From: Comamonadaceae bacterium
GTDB lineage: Bacteria > Pseudomonadota > Gammaproteobacteria > Burkholderiales > Burkholderiaceae_C
Reading direction: 5' to 3'
Length of the DNA: 32,085 nt
NCBI GenBank assembly: GCA_947455935.1
Contig: CANGPV010000014.1
Span: 1-32,085, forward strand
The translations under genes and the position numbers were made by a program. Of the stretch, positions 17,030 through 24,891 are shown piece by piece. Under the pieces are notes generated by a model. The model was not told the DNA's origin and did no database searches. It was given only the letters and a program-made list of their open reading frames with translations. How positions within the stretch are numbered: the first letter of the stretch is position 1; every line of letters begins with the position of its first letter.

Positions 17030-17391
17030 TTACGCCGCCAAGGCGGCTTAGTTGCAAGGCGATCCTTGGCCTCTTGCGACCGCATGGCGGCTTCCAAAGC
17101 GCTTTGCGCCCACTGTGCGGCCTTTTCGCGGTCGTCCAACACAAAGTCGGGTGCGCTCCAGTAAGACAACTTCACCGCTTTGCCGCGCTGCATAAAGGTA
17201 AATGGCTGGGAAGACAGCGCCTCAAATTGAGGGAGGTTATCGGCATCGGTTTTGAAGTACAAACGGTCTTGGGCGTACAGGCCAAACATCAAACCTTGGT
17301 GGTAGATGCCATGCGCCCCAAACATGCGCCGCGTGGTGATGGGGCCTAAATCAGCAAATACCTCATGCAAAAACTCGACGAAGTCGCTCAT
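17026..17391 (-). CDS. TfoX N-terminal domain protein
   Basis: 121 residues, a single TfoX_N domain. The N-terminus MSDFVEFLHEVFADLG and the segment TRRMFGAHGIYHQGLMFGLY are the conserved core of this family, followed by LYFKTDADN. In gamma-proteobacteria TfoX/Sxy regulates competence genes, but short beta-proteobacterial homologues with only the N domain have no proven role. It lacks the C-terminal helix-hairpin domain of full TfoX. Its stop overlaps the selD stop in reverse orientation (TTAG). It lies 26 bases downstream of the class II aldolase gene on the same strand and may be read from it. Confidence 0.88.
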   Translation of the reverse strand: MSDFVEFLHEVFADLGPITTRRMFGAHGIYHQGLMFGLYAQDRLYFKTDADNLPQFEALSSQPFTFMQRGKAVKLSYWSAPDFVLDDREKAAQWAQSALEAAMRSQEAKDRLATKPPWRRN

Positions 17392-17417
17392 GGCGAATGT
17401 TCACAAGGCCAAGGTCT

Positions 17418-18182
17418 TCAGTCGGCGTAGCCGGGGTTCACACGGTCTAGGACCCGCAGCATGGCTTCAAAGTACAAGCGTTCTCGTTCTGACACGGGAT
17501 GGCGGTCAGCGGGTGCACGTTGCAACACCTCAGCAATCACTTCCTCGCTCAGCACTTCAAGCGCTTGGCCGCTGCCCATGGCCAGCAACTGGGTGTGGCA
17601 GGCTTTTTCCAATTTGTACAAGCGCCGGTAGGCCTGCGCTACGGTGTTGCCGACAGTCACCACACCGTGGTTTTTCATGAACAGCACTTGCTTGTCTTGC
17701 AAGATGGCGGCCAAGCGCTCGCCCTCGCTCAAGGTTTTGGCTAAACCGGTGTAGGTGTGGTCGTAAGCGATGCGGTTGTGAAAGAACGCCGCGGTTTGGC
17801 TGGCGGGCAAGAGACGGTTGTCTTGCAACATATTGAGCGCAGTCGCCCAAGGTTGGTGGGTATGCAAGACCACTTTGGCGCCTGTGATGCGGTGCAGGGG
17901 TGCATGTATGCACTGGGCGGACAACTCGACCACACCAGAGCCTTCCAAGGTTTCGCCCGCTTCGTTGAAGACCATCATGTCGCTGGCGCGGGCCTCGGAC
18001 CAATGCTTGCCAAAGGGCAGCACCAGGTAAGCGTCTTCGCGGCCTGGCACGGTCATGGTGAAGTGGTTGTCGATGCCTTCTTCAAAGCCATCGAGAACAG
18101 CCAAGCGCAGGGCGGCTGCCAAATGGACCTTGGCTAGCCACACCGCGTCGGTGGCTGAGTTGTGTAGGGTATGAACGCTCAT
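17418..18182 (-). CDS. Class II aldolase/adducin family protein
   Basis: 254 residues. The zinc ligands typical of class II aldolases are visible as His107 and His109 (VVLHTHQP) and His172 (FMKNHGVVTVG). IDNHFTMTVPG near residue 40 matches the adducin-head subfamily, which is widespread and mostly uncharacterised. Known relatives are fuculose-phosphate aldolase, ribulose-phosphate epimerase and aldol-type decarboxylases, and the exact reaction cannot be chosen. The gene follows rep on the minus strand with only about 34 bases between the stop and this ATG. That gap is occupied by a tandem palindrome, which may affect how much rep transcript reaches this gene. Confidence 0.9.
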   Translation of the reverse strand: MSVHTLHNSATDAVWLAKVHLAAALRLAVLDGFEEGIDNHFTMTVPGREDAYLVLPFGKHWSEARASDMMVFNEAGETLEGSGVVELSAQCIHAPLHRITGAKVVLHTHQPWATALNMLQDNRLLPASQTAAFFHNRIAYDHTYTGLAKTLSEGERLAAILQDKQVLFMKNHGVVTVGNTVAQAYRRLYKLEKACHTQLLAMGSGQALEVLSEEVIAEVLQRAPADRHPVSERERLYFEAMLRVLDRVNPGYAD

Positions 18183-18192
18183 GTGGCCATCT

Positions 18193-18239
18193 TAATCGGG
18201 GTCTGACCCCGATTATTTAATTGGGATCTGACCCCAATT
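18193..18239. repeat. Two tandem REP-like palindromes at the end of rep
   Basis: The first is a perfect 23-base palindrome at 18193-18215, centred on T18204, with core GGGGTCTGACCCC. The second, at 18219-18239 and centred on T18229, has the same layout with one mismatch (GGGATC against GACCCC). Centres are 25 bases apart. The core GGGGTC-T-GACCCC with A/T-rich arms resembles short repeats common in proteobacteria and often linked to REP-associated Y1 transposases; no such transposase is here, so that link is recalled family knowledge. Read on the minus strand, the second copy encodes the last residues of Rep (KLGSDPN). The pair could form strong RNA hairpins between rep and the aldolase gene. 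Confidence 0.85.
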
Positions 18240-20304
18240 TTTCGGCTTCGACCCGTTGGGCGAACTCGGCACGCAGGGCGCGGAGTTTTTCGCGCGGGTC
18301 TTCTTTGGTGGTGGCGGTATTCAAAGCCATCTCGGCGATGAAGCGACTGGGCAGGGTGCTGACCATCTCCCGCCCCTTTTTGCGCTTGCGGCTCCAACTC
18401 ACCACCAAGCTGCGCTGGGCGCGGGTGATGCCCACGTACATCAGGCGGCGTTCTTCTTGGATGCGGGTCAGGTTCAAAGCGTCTTGTTGCAAGCTCACGC
18501 CGTCTTCTTCGGGTTTGAAGGGCAGCAAACCCTCGTTCACGCCCACCATCATCACATGCGGCCACTCCAAGCCTTTGGCAGCGTGCAAGGTGGAGAGGGT
18601 GACCACGTCTTGGTCTTTTTCACGCTCTGACAGCGTGGACAACAAGGCGATGGTTTGTGCCACCTCCAACAGGGTCTTGCTTTCACCCACAAGGCTCACA
18701 CCGGCGGCATCGTCGACCTCACCGCCGCAGCGCTTGGCCATCCAGTCGATGAAATCCAGCACATTGCTCCAACGAGCGGCTGCAAGTTTTTCGCTCTCTT
18801 CACTGTCGTACAGGTGTTTTTCGTAATCCAAGTCTTTGAGCCACTGCTGCAGCAACGCCAAAGCGGCTTGAGCGCCTTCGGTATGGCGGGCTTTGAACTG
18901 CAAATCGTTGATCTCGTTGCCAAAGGCCAGCAAACTGCCGACGGCTTTTTGCGGCAAAGCTGCCCCCAAGGAATGGCTGAACACGGCCTCGAACAAACTG
19001 ATGCGGTATTGGTTGGCAAACTCGCCGAGTTTTTGCAGTGTGGTGTGACCGATGCCGCGTTTGGGCGTGGTGACACAGCGCAAAAAAGCGGGGTCGTCGT
19101 CGTTGTTCACCAGCAAGCGCAGCCATGCGCACAGGTCGCGAATTTCAGCGCGGTCAAAAAAGCTTTGCCCGCCCGACACCTTGTAGGGAATCGCCGCTTG
19201 ACGCAGGGCTTTTTCCAAGGCCTTGGACTGGTGGTTGGCGCGGTAGAGCACCGCAAAGTCACGCCACGCACGGAACTGGCTCATGCCCTCGCCGGTGTCG
19301 TTGCCCCCACGCAGACTTTGAATGCGGTTGACGATGCGCTCGGCTTCGTGCTCTTCGTTGTCGGCGTCGATCACCCGTACCGGTTCACCTTCGCCCAACT
19401 CAGAAAACAAGGTTTTGGGAAACAGCTTGGGGTTGGGGCCAATCACGTTATTGGCGGCTTGCAAAATCGCTGTGGTGGAGCGGTAGTTTTGTTCCAGCTT
19501 CACCACTTTCAGGGCGGGAAAGTCGTGCGGCAAGCGCTGCAAATTGTCCAAGGTCGCACCCCGCCAGCCATAGATGGATTGGTCATCATCGCCCACGGCG
19601 GTGAAGCGGGCCCGCTCACCCACCAACAATTTCAGCACTTCGTACTGCGTGGCGTTGGTGTCTTGGTATTCGTCCACCAGCACATGGCCCATCTGTTGCT
19701 GCCACGCAAGGCGTACCTCTTCGTGTTGTTGCAGCAATTTCAGCGGCAGGCCAATCAGGTCGTCAAAGTCCACGCTTTGGTAGGCGCTTAAGCGTTCTTC
19801 GTACCGCGCCATGATGCGGGCTGTGATGCGTTCGTTGTCATTGCTGGCTAGGGCCTCGGCCATGGCGGCGTTCAGGCCTTGGTTTTTCCACAGACTGATG
19901 GCCCATTGCCATTGCCGAGCGGTGGCAGCATCGGTGGTGCCCCCTGCATCTTTCAAGATCGAGGTCACATCATCGGTGTCCAAGATGCTGAAGTTTTTCT
20001 TCAGGCCCATCGCTTCGCCGTTTTGTCTCAGTAGGCGAACGCCCAAGGCGTGAAAGGTGCAAATCACCACTTTTTGTGCGTCTCGGCCCACCAGCTTTTT
20101 GGCGCGTTCACGCATTTCAGCCGCGGCTTTGTTGGTGAAGGTGATGGCGGCGATGCGCTCGGGCTCCAGCCCCAGTTGGATCAGGTGGCCAATTTTGTGG
20201 GTGATGACGCGGGTTTTGCCCGAGCCCGCACCCGCGAGTACCAAGCAAGGGCCTTGCACATGGTGGACCGCTTCAAGTTGGGGGAGATTCAGGTCCGATG
20301 ACAT
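18217..20304 (-). CDS. rep: ATP-dependent DNA helicase Rep (UvrD/Rep superfamily 1)
   Basis: About 695 residues from the ATG at 20304, chosen over the upstream in-frame ATG at 20349 because it puts LNLPQLEAVHHVQGPCLVLA at the normal Rep N-terminus. Helicase motifs appear in order: Walker A AGAGSGKT (about 24-31), FTNKAAAEMRERAKKL, Walker B VDEYQDTN, QNYRSTTAIL, TLHAAKGLEW and VGITRAQRSL. The close match of the first 100 residues to E. coli Rep favours rep over uvrD or pcrA. It unwinds DNA 3' to 5' and removes protein blocks ahead of forks. The last seven or so residues come from a REP-like palindrome, so the original C-terminus has been altered without harming any motif. It is divergent from the AEC permease by 65 bases. 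Confidence 0.93.
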   Translation of the reverse strand: MSSDLNLPQLEAVHHVQGPCLVLAGAGSGKTRVITHKIGHLIQLGLEPERIAAITFTNKAAAEMRERAKKLVGRDAQKVVICTFHALGVRLLRQNGEAMGLKKNFSILDTDDVTSILKDAGGTTDAATARQWQWAISLWKNQGLNAAMAEALASNDNERITARIMARYEERLSAYQSVDFDDLIGLPLKLLQQHEEVRLAWQQQMGHVLVDEYQDTNATQYEVLKLLVGERARFTAVGDDDQSIYGWRGATLDNLQRLPHDFPALKVVKLEQNYRSTTAILQAANNVIGPNPKLFPKTLFSELGEGEPVRVIDADNEEHEAERIVNRIQSLRGGNDTGEGMSQFRAWRDFAVLYRANHQSKALEKALRQAAIPYKVSGGQSFFDRAEIRDLCAWLRLLVNNDDDPAFLRCVTTPKRGIGHTTLQKLGEFANQYRISLFEAVFSHSLGAALPQKAVGSLLAFGNEINDLQFKARHTEGAQAALALLQQWLKDLDYEKHLYDSEESEKLAAARWSNVLDFIDWMAKRCGGEVDDAAGVSLVGESKTLLEVAQTIALLSTLSEREKDQDVVTLSTLHAAKGLEWPHVMMVGVNEGLLPFKPEEDGVSLQQDALNLTRIQEERRLMYVGITRAQRSLVVSWSRKRKKGREMVSTLPSRFIAEMALNTATTKEDPREKLRALRAEFAQRVEAEKLGSDPN

Positions 20305-20369
20305 GCAGGTGACAGCAGGAGAGGCGTTGGCGGCAAAGCCAGCCATCATAGCGATGACAATCAGCTCAC

Positions 20370-21335
20370 ATGCTGACTATTCTGGGTGTCACCTTTCCTT
20401 TTTTCGCTTTGGTATTGGCGGGTTACGTTGCTGCCAAGCGTGGTTGGCTGCCATTGACCGCCATTCCTGGGCTGAACGGCTTTGTGCTGTATTTCGCCTT
20501 GCCCGCCATGCTGTTTCGTTTTGGGGCTAACACGCCCATGGCGCAATTGCTGGACGGCTCGGTTGCCTTGCTCTACACCCTCAGCGCCACCGTGATGGTG
20601 CTTTTAGGGCTTGGGGTGCTGCGCCGTCACCACAACTGGAACGAGTCGGCGTTTGGCACCATGGCCGTGGCCTTTCCCAATACCGGCTACATGGGCCTGC
20701 CTTTGTTGCTGAATTTGTTTGGCCCTGCAGCCGTGGGGCCTGCCATCGTCACTATCGTGGTCGATTTGTTTTTCACCAGTTCTGTGTGCATTGCCTTATC
20801 TCGCTTAGACCAAGCGCAAACCCATGGTGCGCGTACCGCTTTGGTTCAAGCCATCAAAAGCGTGTTCAGCATTCCCTTGACATGGGCGATTGGTTTGGGC
20901 GCCTTGGTATCGATCAATGCTTGGGTTTTGCCCGAGATGCTGACACAAACCGTGGGCTTGCTGGCGGGAGCCGCTGCCCCCGTGGCTTTGTTCACCATAG
21001 GCACATTGCTGGCACGCCCTGTGCCTGTCTCTCCCCATGGTTGGTGGCATTGGCAGCGCGGCGGCGTTGACGCTTTATTGGTTTTTTTAAAGTTGGTGGT
21101 TCACCCCTTGTGGGTATCGGCTTTGGGTTGGGGCCTGATGCTTTTAGGCCTGCCCCTCACGCCCACGGCCTTGATGGCGGTGGTGTTGGTCGCTGCTTTG
21201 CCCAGTGCCAGCAACAGCGCTGTGCTGGCCGAGCGCTTTGGCGCCGACAGCGCTCGCATTACCCGGGTGATATTGCTGTCCACCGCTTTGGCTTTCCCCA
21301 GCTTTTCAGCTTGGGTGGCTTGGTACAAGTCTTAA
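20370..21335 (+). CDS. AEC-family (auxin efflux carrier) transporter
   Basis: 321 residues with about ten hydrophobic helices and no signal peptide. The N-terminus ILGVTFPFFALVLAGYVAAK followed by FVLYFALPAMLFRF, and FPNTGYMGLPLLLNLFGP in the fourth helix, are the AEC signature. Bacterial members export or import small organic acids such as malate and malonate, or amino-acid-like compounds. The substrate cannot be predicted. It is alone on the plus strand, divergent from rep and ending 11 bases before the convergent priA gene. Confidence 0.93.
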   Translation: MLTILGVTFPFFALVLAGYVAAKRGWLPLTAIPGLNGFVLYFALPAMLFRFGANTPMAQLLDGSVALLYTLSATVMVLLGLGVLRRHHNWNESAFGTMAVAFPNTGYMGLPLLLNLFGPAAVGPAIVTIVVDLFFTSSVCIALSRLDQAQTHGARTALVQAIKSVFSIPLTWAIGLGALVSINAWVLPEMLTQTVGLLAGAAAPVALFTIGTLLARPVPVSPHGWWHWQRGGVDALLVFLKLVVHPLWVSALGWGLMLLGLPLTPTALMAVVLVAALPSASNSAVLAERFGADSARITRVILLSTALAFPSFSAWVAWYKS

Positions 21336-21346
21336 GCGAAGCCCAT

Positions 21347-23443
21347 TCAAATAGCCAGCGGATCCACATCCATGGCCCAGCGCAGCACGGTTTTGTGTTG
21401 CGCTCTGAGTTGCTGCAAATCGTCTTGCCACGCCGACAAAAACTGCTGCAAGTGTTTGCGCGAATAGCTTTCCACCAACATTTGTGCCCGCTCGACATTG
21501 GCCACGCGCTGCATGCTCATGGGCACAGCGGGGTAGATGCTCAAGCGGCTCGCATCGGGTCCTAGGCGTTCCTCGCCCATGGCTTTGGCGGCGTTCAAAA
21601 AATCTTGCGCTGCGGCTTGGGTGCGTGCTTCGGCGCGCAACAAGGCTTGAAAACTGAAGGGCGGCAAGCCCGCTTCTTCGCGTTCTTGCAACTGTTGCGC
21701 GGCAAAACCAGCAAAGTCGTGGCGCTTCAAGGCCTCGAACAAGGGGTGGGCAGGATGAAAGGTTTGTACCCACATTTCGCAGGCCTGAGAAGCGCCCTGT
21801 TGCGCATCCCTTCCCGCCCGTCCTGCCGCTTGCAGCAGCAAAGAAAAAAGCCGCTCGGGCGCTCGGAAGTCAGCAGAAAACAAAGCGCCATCAGGGTTGA
21901 GTGCAGCCACCAAACTGACGCGGCGAAAGTCATGTCCCTTGGCCACCATTTGCGTGCCCACCAAGACATCGACTTCGCCATCGTGAACCTGTGCCAGCTG
22001 TCGCACCAACTCGCCTTTGAGACGGGTGGAGTCTGCATCGATGCGGGCAATGCACAGCGCACTGCCATCGGGGCGTTTCATGTCGGCCAACAGTTCGGCC
22101 AGCAACTCTTCCACTTTTTCGGTGCCGTGGCCGATCACGCCAATGTCTTGGTTGCCACACGCAGGACAGGCGCGAGGCACGCTTTGCGTCAAGCTGCAAT
22201 GGTGGCAGCGCAGGGTGCGGTCGCCTTTATGAAACACGCGGTAAGCGCTGCAATGCGGACATTCGCTTTTCCAGCCACATTCAGCGCAATGCAACACCGG
22301 TGCATAGCCGCGACGGTTGAGCAAAACCAACACCTGTTCTTGCTTGCCCAACCTTTCACGCATGGCGGCCAACAGGGGTGCAGACACCAAGGTCTTGCGT
22401 GGCTGGTTGTTCATGTCGACCCGACGCAGCACGGGCAAAACACCATCGCCCACCCGCGACGGCATGGACAGACGTGTATAGCGCGGGGCAGCTTGACCTT
22501 GAACAGCGTCGCGGCTATGGTGCCAGCTCTCTAGCGACGGCGTGGCCGATCCCAGCAGCACCTGTGCGCCCACCAATTGGCCGCGGTACACCGCCAAATC
22601 TCTGGCGGAATAGCGAGCCCCCTCTTGCTGTTTGTAGCTGGGGTCGTGTTCTTCATCAACGACGATGAGTTGAAGGTTCGGCATGGACGCCAGCACCGCC
22701 AAGCGGGTGCCCAGCACCAGCCGTGCACGCCCAAAATGTGCGGCCAGCCAGCTGTTGAGGCGCTGCGCAGGTGTCATGCCACTGTGCATGGCCACGATAG
22801 ACGATTCACCTAAATGCGCAAAGCGCTGTCGGACCCTGGCTTCGAGTTGTGGGGTAAGGTTGATCTCGGGGACCAAGAACATCACCTGAGCGTGTTCATC
22901 CTCTGCCAACAGCTGCGCGGCGCGGCGCAGATACACCTCGGTTTTGCCGCTGCCGGTGTTGCCATGCAATAAAAATGGACCCGTCTGGGCAGCCAGTTGT
23001 TGCAGCACATGGGTTTGCTCTGGGGTGAGGGTGGGCACTTCCACCGTCACAGGCTCAGCCGCTGTGGACGTTTTCAGGCGCGACAGCTTGCGTTCCCATT
23101 GCAGGGGTGTGAGGTCGCGCAGCGATGGCGGCAAACAGGCCATGGCAAATTCACCGGCACTGCGTTGGTAATAGTGGGCGGCAAACGCAATCAACTGCAG
23201 CCAGTCGGGCGAAAGAGGGGGAATGCCACGCAGCACCGCTTGGATGGGTTTCAAAGCTTGAGGTGCTGCCTCAGGTTGGTTATCCTGGGTTGGCGTCCAG
23301 ACCAGACCCAAGGTGTCGCGGGACCCCAACGGCACGCGTACCAAAGTGCCGGGTGGCAAGGCCTCATCGCAGGTGTAGCTCAAAGCAGTGCTCAAACGGC
23401 TGTAAGCAGGGGTGGGCACCAGCACGGAAATTGTGTGCAGCAT
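21347..23443 (-). CDS. priA: Primosomal replication-restart helicase PriA
   Basis: 698 residues, usual size. The Walker A motif GNTGSGKT is at 161-168 and DEEH at 263-266. Eight zinc-binding Cys lie at 386, 389, 395, 398, 413, 416, 426 and 429, then the helicase C-terminal motifs with QAAGRAGRD. PriA recognises stalled or recombination forks and reloads the replisome, unwinding 3' to 5'. The ATG at 23443 gives the expected MLHTISVLVPTPAYSRLSTA start, and a GGGGG run lies a few bases upstream. Upstream is the A/T-rich gap carrying DnaA-box matches. Downstream it converges on the AEC gene. Confidence 0.97.
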   Translation of the reverse strand: MLHTISVLVPTPAYSRLSTALSYTCDEALPPGTLVRVPLGSRDTLGLVWTPTQDNQPEAAPQALKPIQAVLRGIPPLSPDWLQLIAFAAHYYQRSAGEFAMACLPPSLRDLTPLQWERKLSRLKTSTAAEPVTVEVPTLTPEQTHVLQQLAAQTGPFLLHGNTGSGKTEVYLRRAAQLLAEDEHAQVMFLVPEINLTPQLEARVRQRFAHLGESSIVAMHSGMTPAQRLNSWLAAHFGRARLVLGTRLAVLASMPNLQLIVVDEEHDPSYKQQEGARYSARDLAVYRGQLVGAQVLLGSATPSLESWHHSRDAVQGQAAPRYTRLSMPSRVGDGVLPVLRRVDMNNQPRKTLVSAPLLAAMRERLGKQEQVLVLLNRRGYAPVLHCAECGWKSECPHCSAYRVFHKGDRTLRCHHCSLTQSVPRACPACGNQDIGVIGHGTEKVEELLAELLADMKRPDGSALCIARIDADSTRLKGELVRQLAQVHDGEVDVLVGTQMVAKGHDFRRVSLVAALNPDGALFSADFRAPERLFSLLLQAAGRAGRDAQQGASQACEMWVQTFHPAHPLFEALKRHDFAGFAAQQLQEREEAGLPPFSFQALLRAEARTQAAAQDFLNAAKAMGEERLGPDASRLSIYPAVPMSMQRVANVERAQMLVESYSRKHLQQFLSAWQDDLQQLRAQHKTVLRWAMDVDPLAI

Positions 23444-23540
23444 GTCAAGCCCCCATTTGCGTCGTGCAATTGAGACAAAAATTCATAAAGCGACCTAAGT
23501 GCTTGATTGGCAAGGGGCTTTGCCAGTCATCCCAATTTTC

Positions 23541-23549
23541 TGTGGATAA
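23541..23549 (-). promoter_or_regulatory. Perfect DnaA-box match
   Basis: TGTGGATAA on the plus strand is the reverse complement of TTATCCACA, the strongest DnaA-binding 9-mer. It sits about 100 bases upstream of the priA start, next to AGTTATCCACAG-like sequence typical of bacterial origins. A single perfect box can also occur by chance or act in transcriptional control by DnaA. Confidence 0.55.
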
Positions 23550-23726
23550 CTTTGTTGACAGCTTGTCAGACAGCGCTCGCAAGCCCGAAAAATCAAGGCT
23601 TTGAACACAATGCACGAAAAATTGGCAGGCCATGGAATCTATATGAATCAATCACTTAATTAAAAACTGAAGGCCTGTAAATATTTTTTAACGTGTAAGT
23701 CCTTAGTTAAGTACTCGCCAAAATTT

Positions 23727-23735
23727 TGTGCATAA
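23727..23735 (-). promoter_or_regulatory. Second DnaA-box match (TTATNCACA consensus)
   Basis: TGTGCATAA on the plus strand reads TTATGCACA in reverse, fitting the relaxed DnaA-box consensus TTATNCACA. It lies in the same orientation as the perfect box, 186 bases away, with an A/T-rich stretch between them. Confidence 0.4.
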
Positions 23736-23762
23736 GTGGCTATGCGGGAGTAAAACTTTTTT

Positions 23763-23788
23763 GACAAAACCGCTGTTCAGGCGGTTTG
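23763..23788 (-). terminator. Possible hairpin terminator at the hemE end
   Basis: On the minus strand AAACCGC and GCGGTTT form a seven-base-pair stem around a seven-base loop, overlapping the hemE stop codon, and the 3' arm runs into TTTTG. The T-run is short and interrupted, so it may only be a weak terminator or an mRNA-stabilising hairpin. Confidence 0.4.
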
Positions 23789-24886
23789 ACGCAGCTTTTT
23801 GGAGTGGCTGTGCACCGCATCCACCAAGGCGCTGACATGCTCGGGCGGGGTGAACTGGCTGATGCCGTGGCCGAGGTTGAAGATGTGCGTGGGGCCGGTG
23901 GTTGAGGCGTCGGTGTGGGGCTTGCCAAAGCTGTCGAGCACATGGCGCACCTGGGTGGCGATGGCGTCTGGCGGGGCAAACAGCACATTCGGGTCGATGT
24001 TGCCTTGCAGCGCTTTGCCAGGGCCGCCGACCTCGCCGCCCACCAGGCGCCGTGCGGTGCCCAGGTTCATGGTCCAGTCCAAGCCCAGCACCTCGCAATC
24101 GAGGTCTTTCATCTCGGGCAGCCACAAACCGCCGCCTTTGGTGAACACGAGGCGTGGAATCACCGCGCCGTCATGGCTGCGCTTGAGTTGCGCCAGCACG
24201 CGGCGGGTATAGGCCAGGCTGAAGTCTTGGAAAGCGCCATCGGCCAGAACACCGCCCCAGCTGTCAAACACCATCACCGCTTGGGCGCCGGCTTCGATTT
24301 GGGTATTCAAATAGAGAGCCACCGCGTCGGCATTGATGGCCAAGATGCGGTGCATCAGGTCGGGGCGGCTGTACATCAGGCTTTTCACCAGCCGGTAGTC
24401 GTCCGAGCCGCCGCCCTCCACCATATAGCAAGCCAGCGTCCACGGGCTGCCCGAAAAACCAATCAGCGGCACACGACCGTTCAAAGCTTTGCGAATGGAG
24501 GTGACCGCGTCAAACACATATTGCAGCTTGTGCATATCGGGCACGGCCAAGGCGGCCACAGCGGCTTCGTCACGCACCACTTTGGCAAACTTGGGCCCTT
24601 CGCCTTGGGCAAACGACAGGCCGAGGCCCATGGCGTCGGGGACGGTCAGGATGTCGGAGAACAAAATCGACGCATCCAGCGCATAGCGGTCCAGCGGCTG
24701 CAGAGTCACTTCGGTGGCGTAGTCCACGTTGGTGGCCAGCCCCATGAAACTGCCGGCCTTGGCGCGGGTGGCGCAGTACTCGGGCAGGTAGCGTCCGGCT
24801 TGGCGCATGAGCCAAACGGGGGTGTGGTCGGTGGCCTGACGCAAGCAGGCTTTGAGGAAAGTGTCGTTGAGGAGTGGTGCGTTCAT
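23777..24886 (-). CDS. hemE: Uroporphyrinogen decarboxylase
   Basis: 369 residues, full length. The hallmark [10 protein letters not shown] is at about residues 24-33, and [22 protein letters not shown] supplies the conserved Asp and substrate-pocket region. [16 protein letters not shown] and the C-terminal NLGHGI are family features. HemE removes four acetate carboxyls from uroporphyrinogen III to give coproporphyrinogen III in the cytoplasm for haem synthesis. It begins five bases after the dsbD stop on the same strand, so it is probably transcribed from the dsbD side. priA follows only after a 333-base gap. Confidence 0.98.
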   Translation of the reverse strand: MNAPLLNDTFLKACLRQATDHTPVWLMRQAGRYLPEYCATRAKAGSFMGLATNVDYATEVTLQPLDRYALDASILFSDILTVPDAMGLGLSFAQGEGPKFAKVVRDEAAVAALAVPDMHKLQYVFDAVTSIRKALNGRVPLIGFSGSPWTLACYMVEGGGSDDYRLVKSLMYSRPDLMHRILAINADAVALYLNTQIEAGAQAVMVFDSWGGVLADGAFQDFSLAYTRRVLAQLKRSHDGAVIPRLVFTKGGGLWLPEMKDLDCEVLGLDWTMNLGTARRLVGGEVGGPGKALQGNIDPNVLFAPPDAIATQVRHVLDSFGKPHTDASTTGPTHIFNLGHGISQFTPPEHVSALVDAVHSHSKKLRQTA

Positions 24887-24891
24887 AAAGC

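Larger units (their letters stand above)
23444..23776. other. 333-base A/T-rich non-coding gap between hemE and priA
   Basis: No convincing gene is seen. The right two thirds are clearly richer in A/T than the flanking genes, especially about 23640-23760. It contains two 9-base matches to the DnaA-box consensus, listed separately, and probably the priA promoter. No iteron array or neighbouring dnaA gene is seen, so it is not called as the chromosomal origin. A 68-codon frame at 23445-23651 is not supported. Confidence 0.6.

Noticed and set aside
18655-19791. Long open frame of 378 codons on the plus strand opposite rep
   Set aside because: It is a shadow of the rep codons in G+C-rich sequence. 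Its translation is rich in Gly, Val, Gln and His with no domain, whereas the minus strand carries every helicase motif.
23445-23651. 68-codon frame ending one base before the priA start, possibly a leader gene
   Set aside because: It starts at TTG or a later ATG without a Shine-Dalgarno, has no recognisable family pattern, and its sequence includes the DnaA-box stretch. It is more likely chance in an open A/T-rich gap.
23444-23776. Chromosomal replication origin
   Set aside because: Only two boxes are seen, with no dnaA, dnaN, rnpA or gidA gene beside it and no cluster of boxes. The gap is kept as a finding but not called as oriC.
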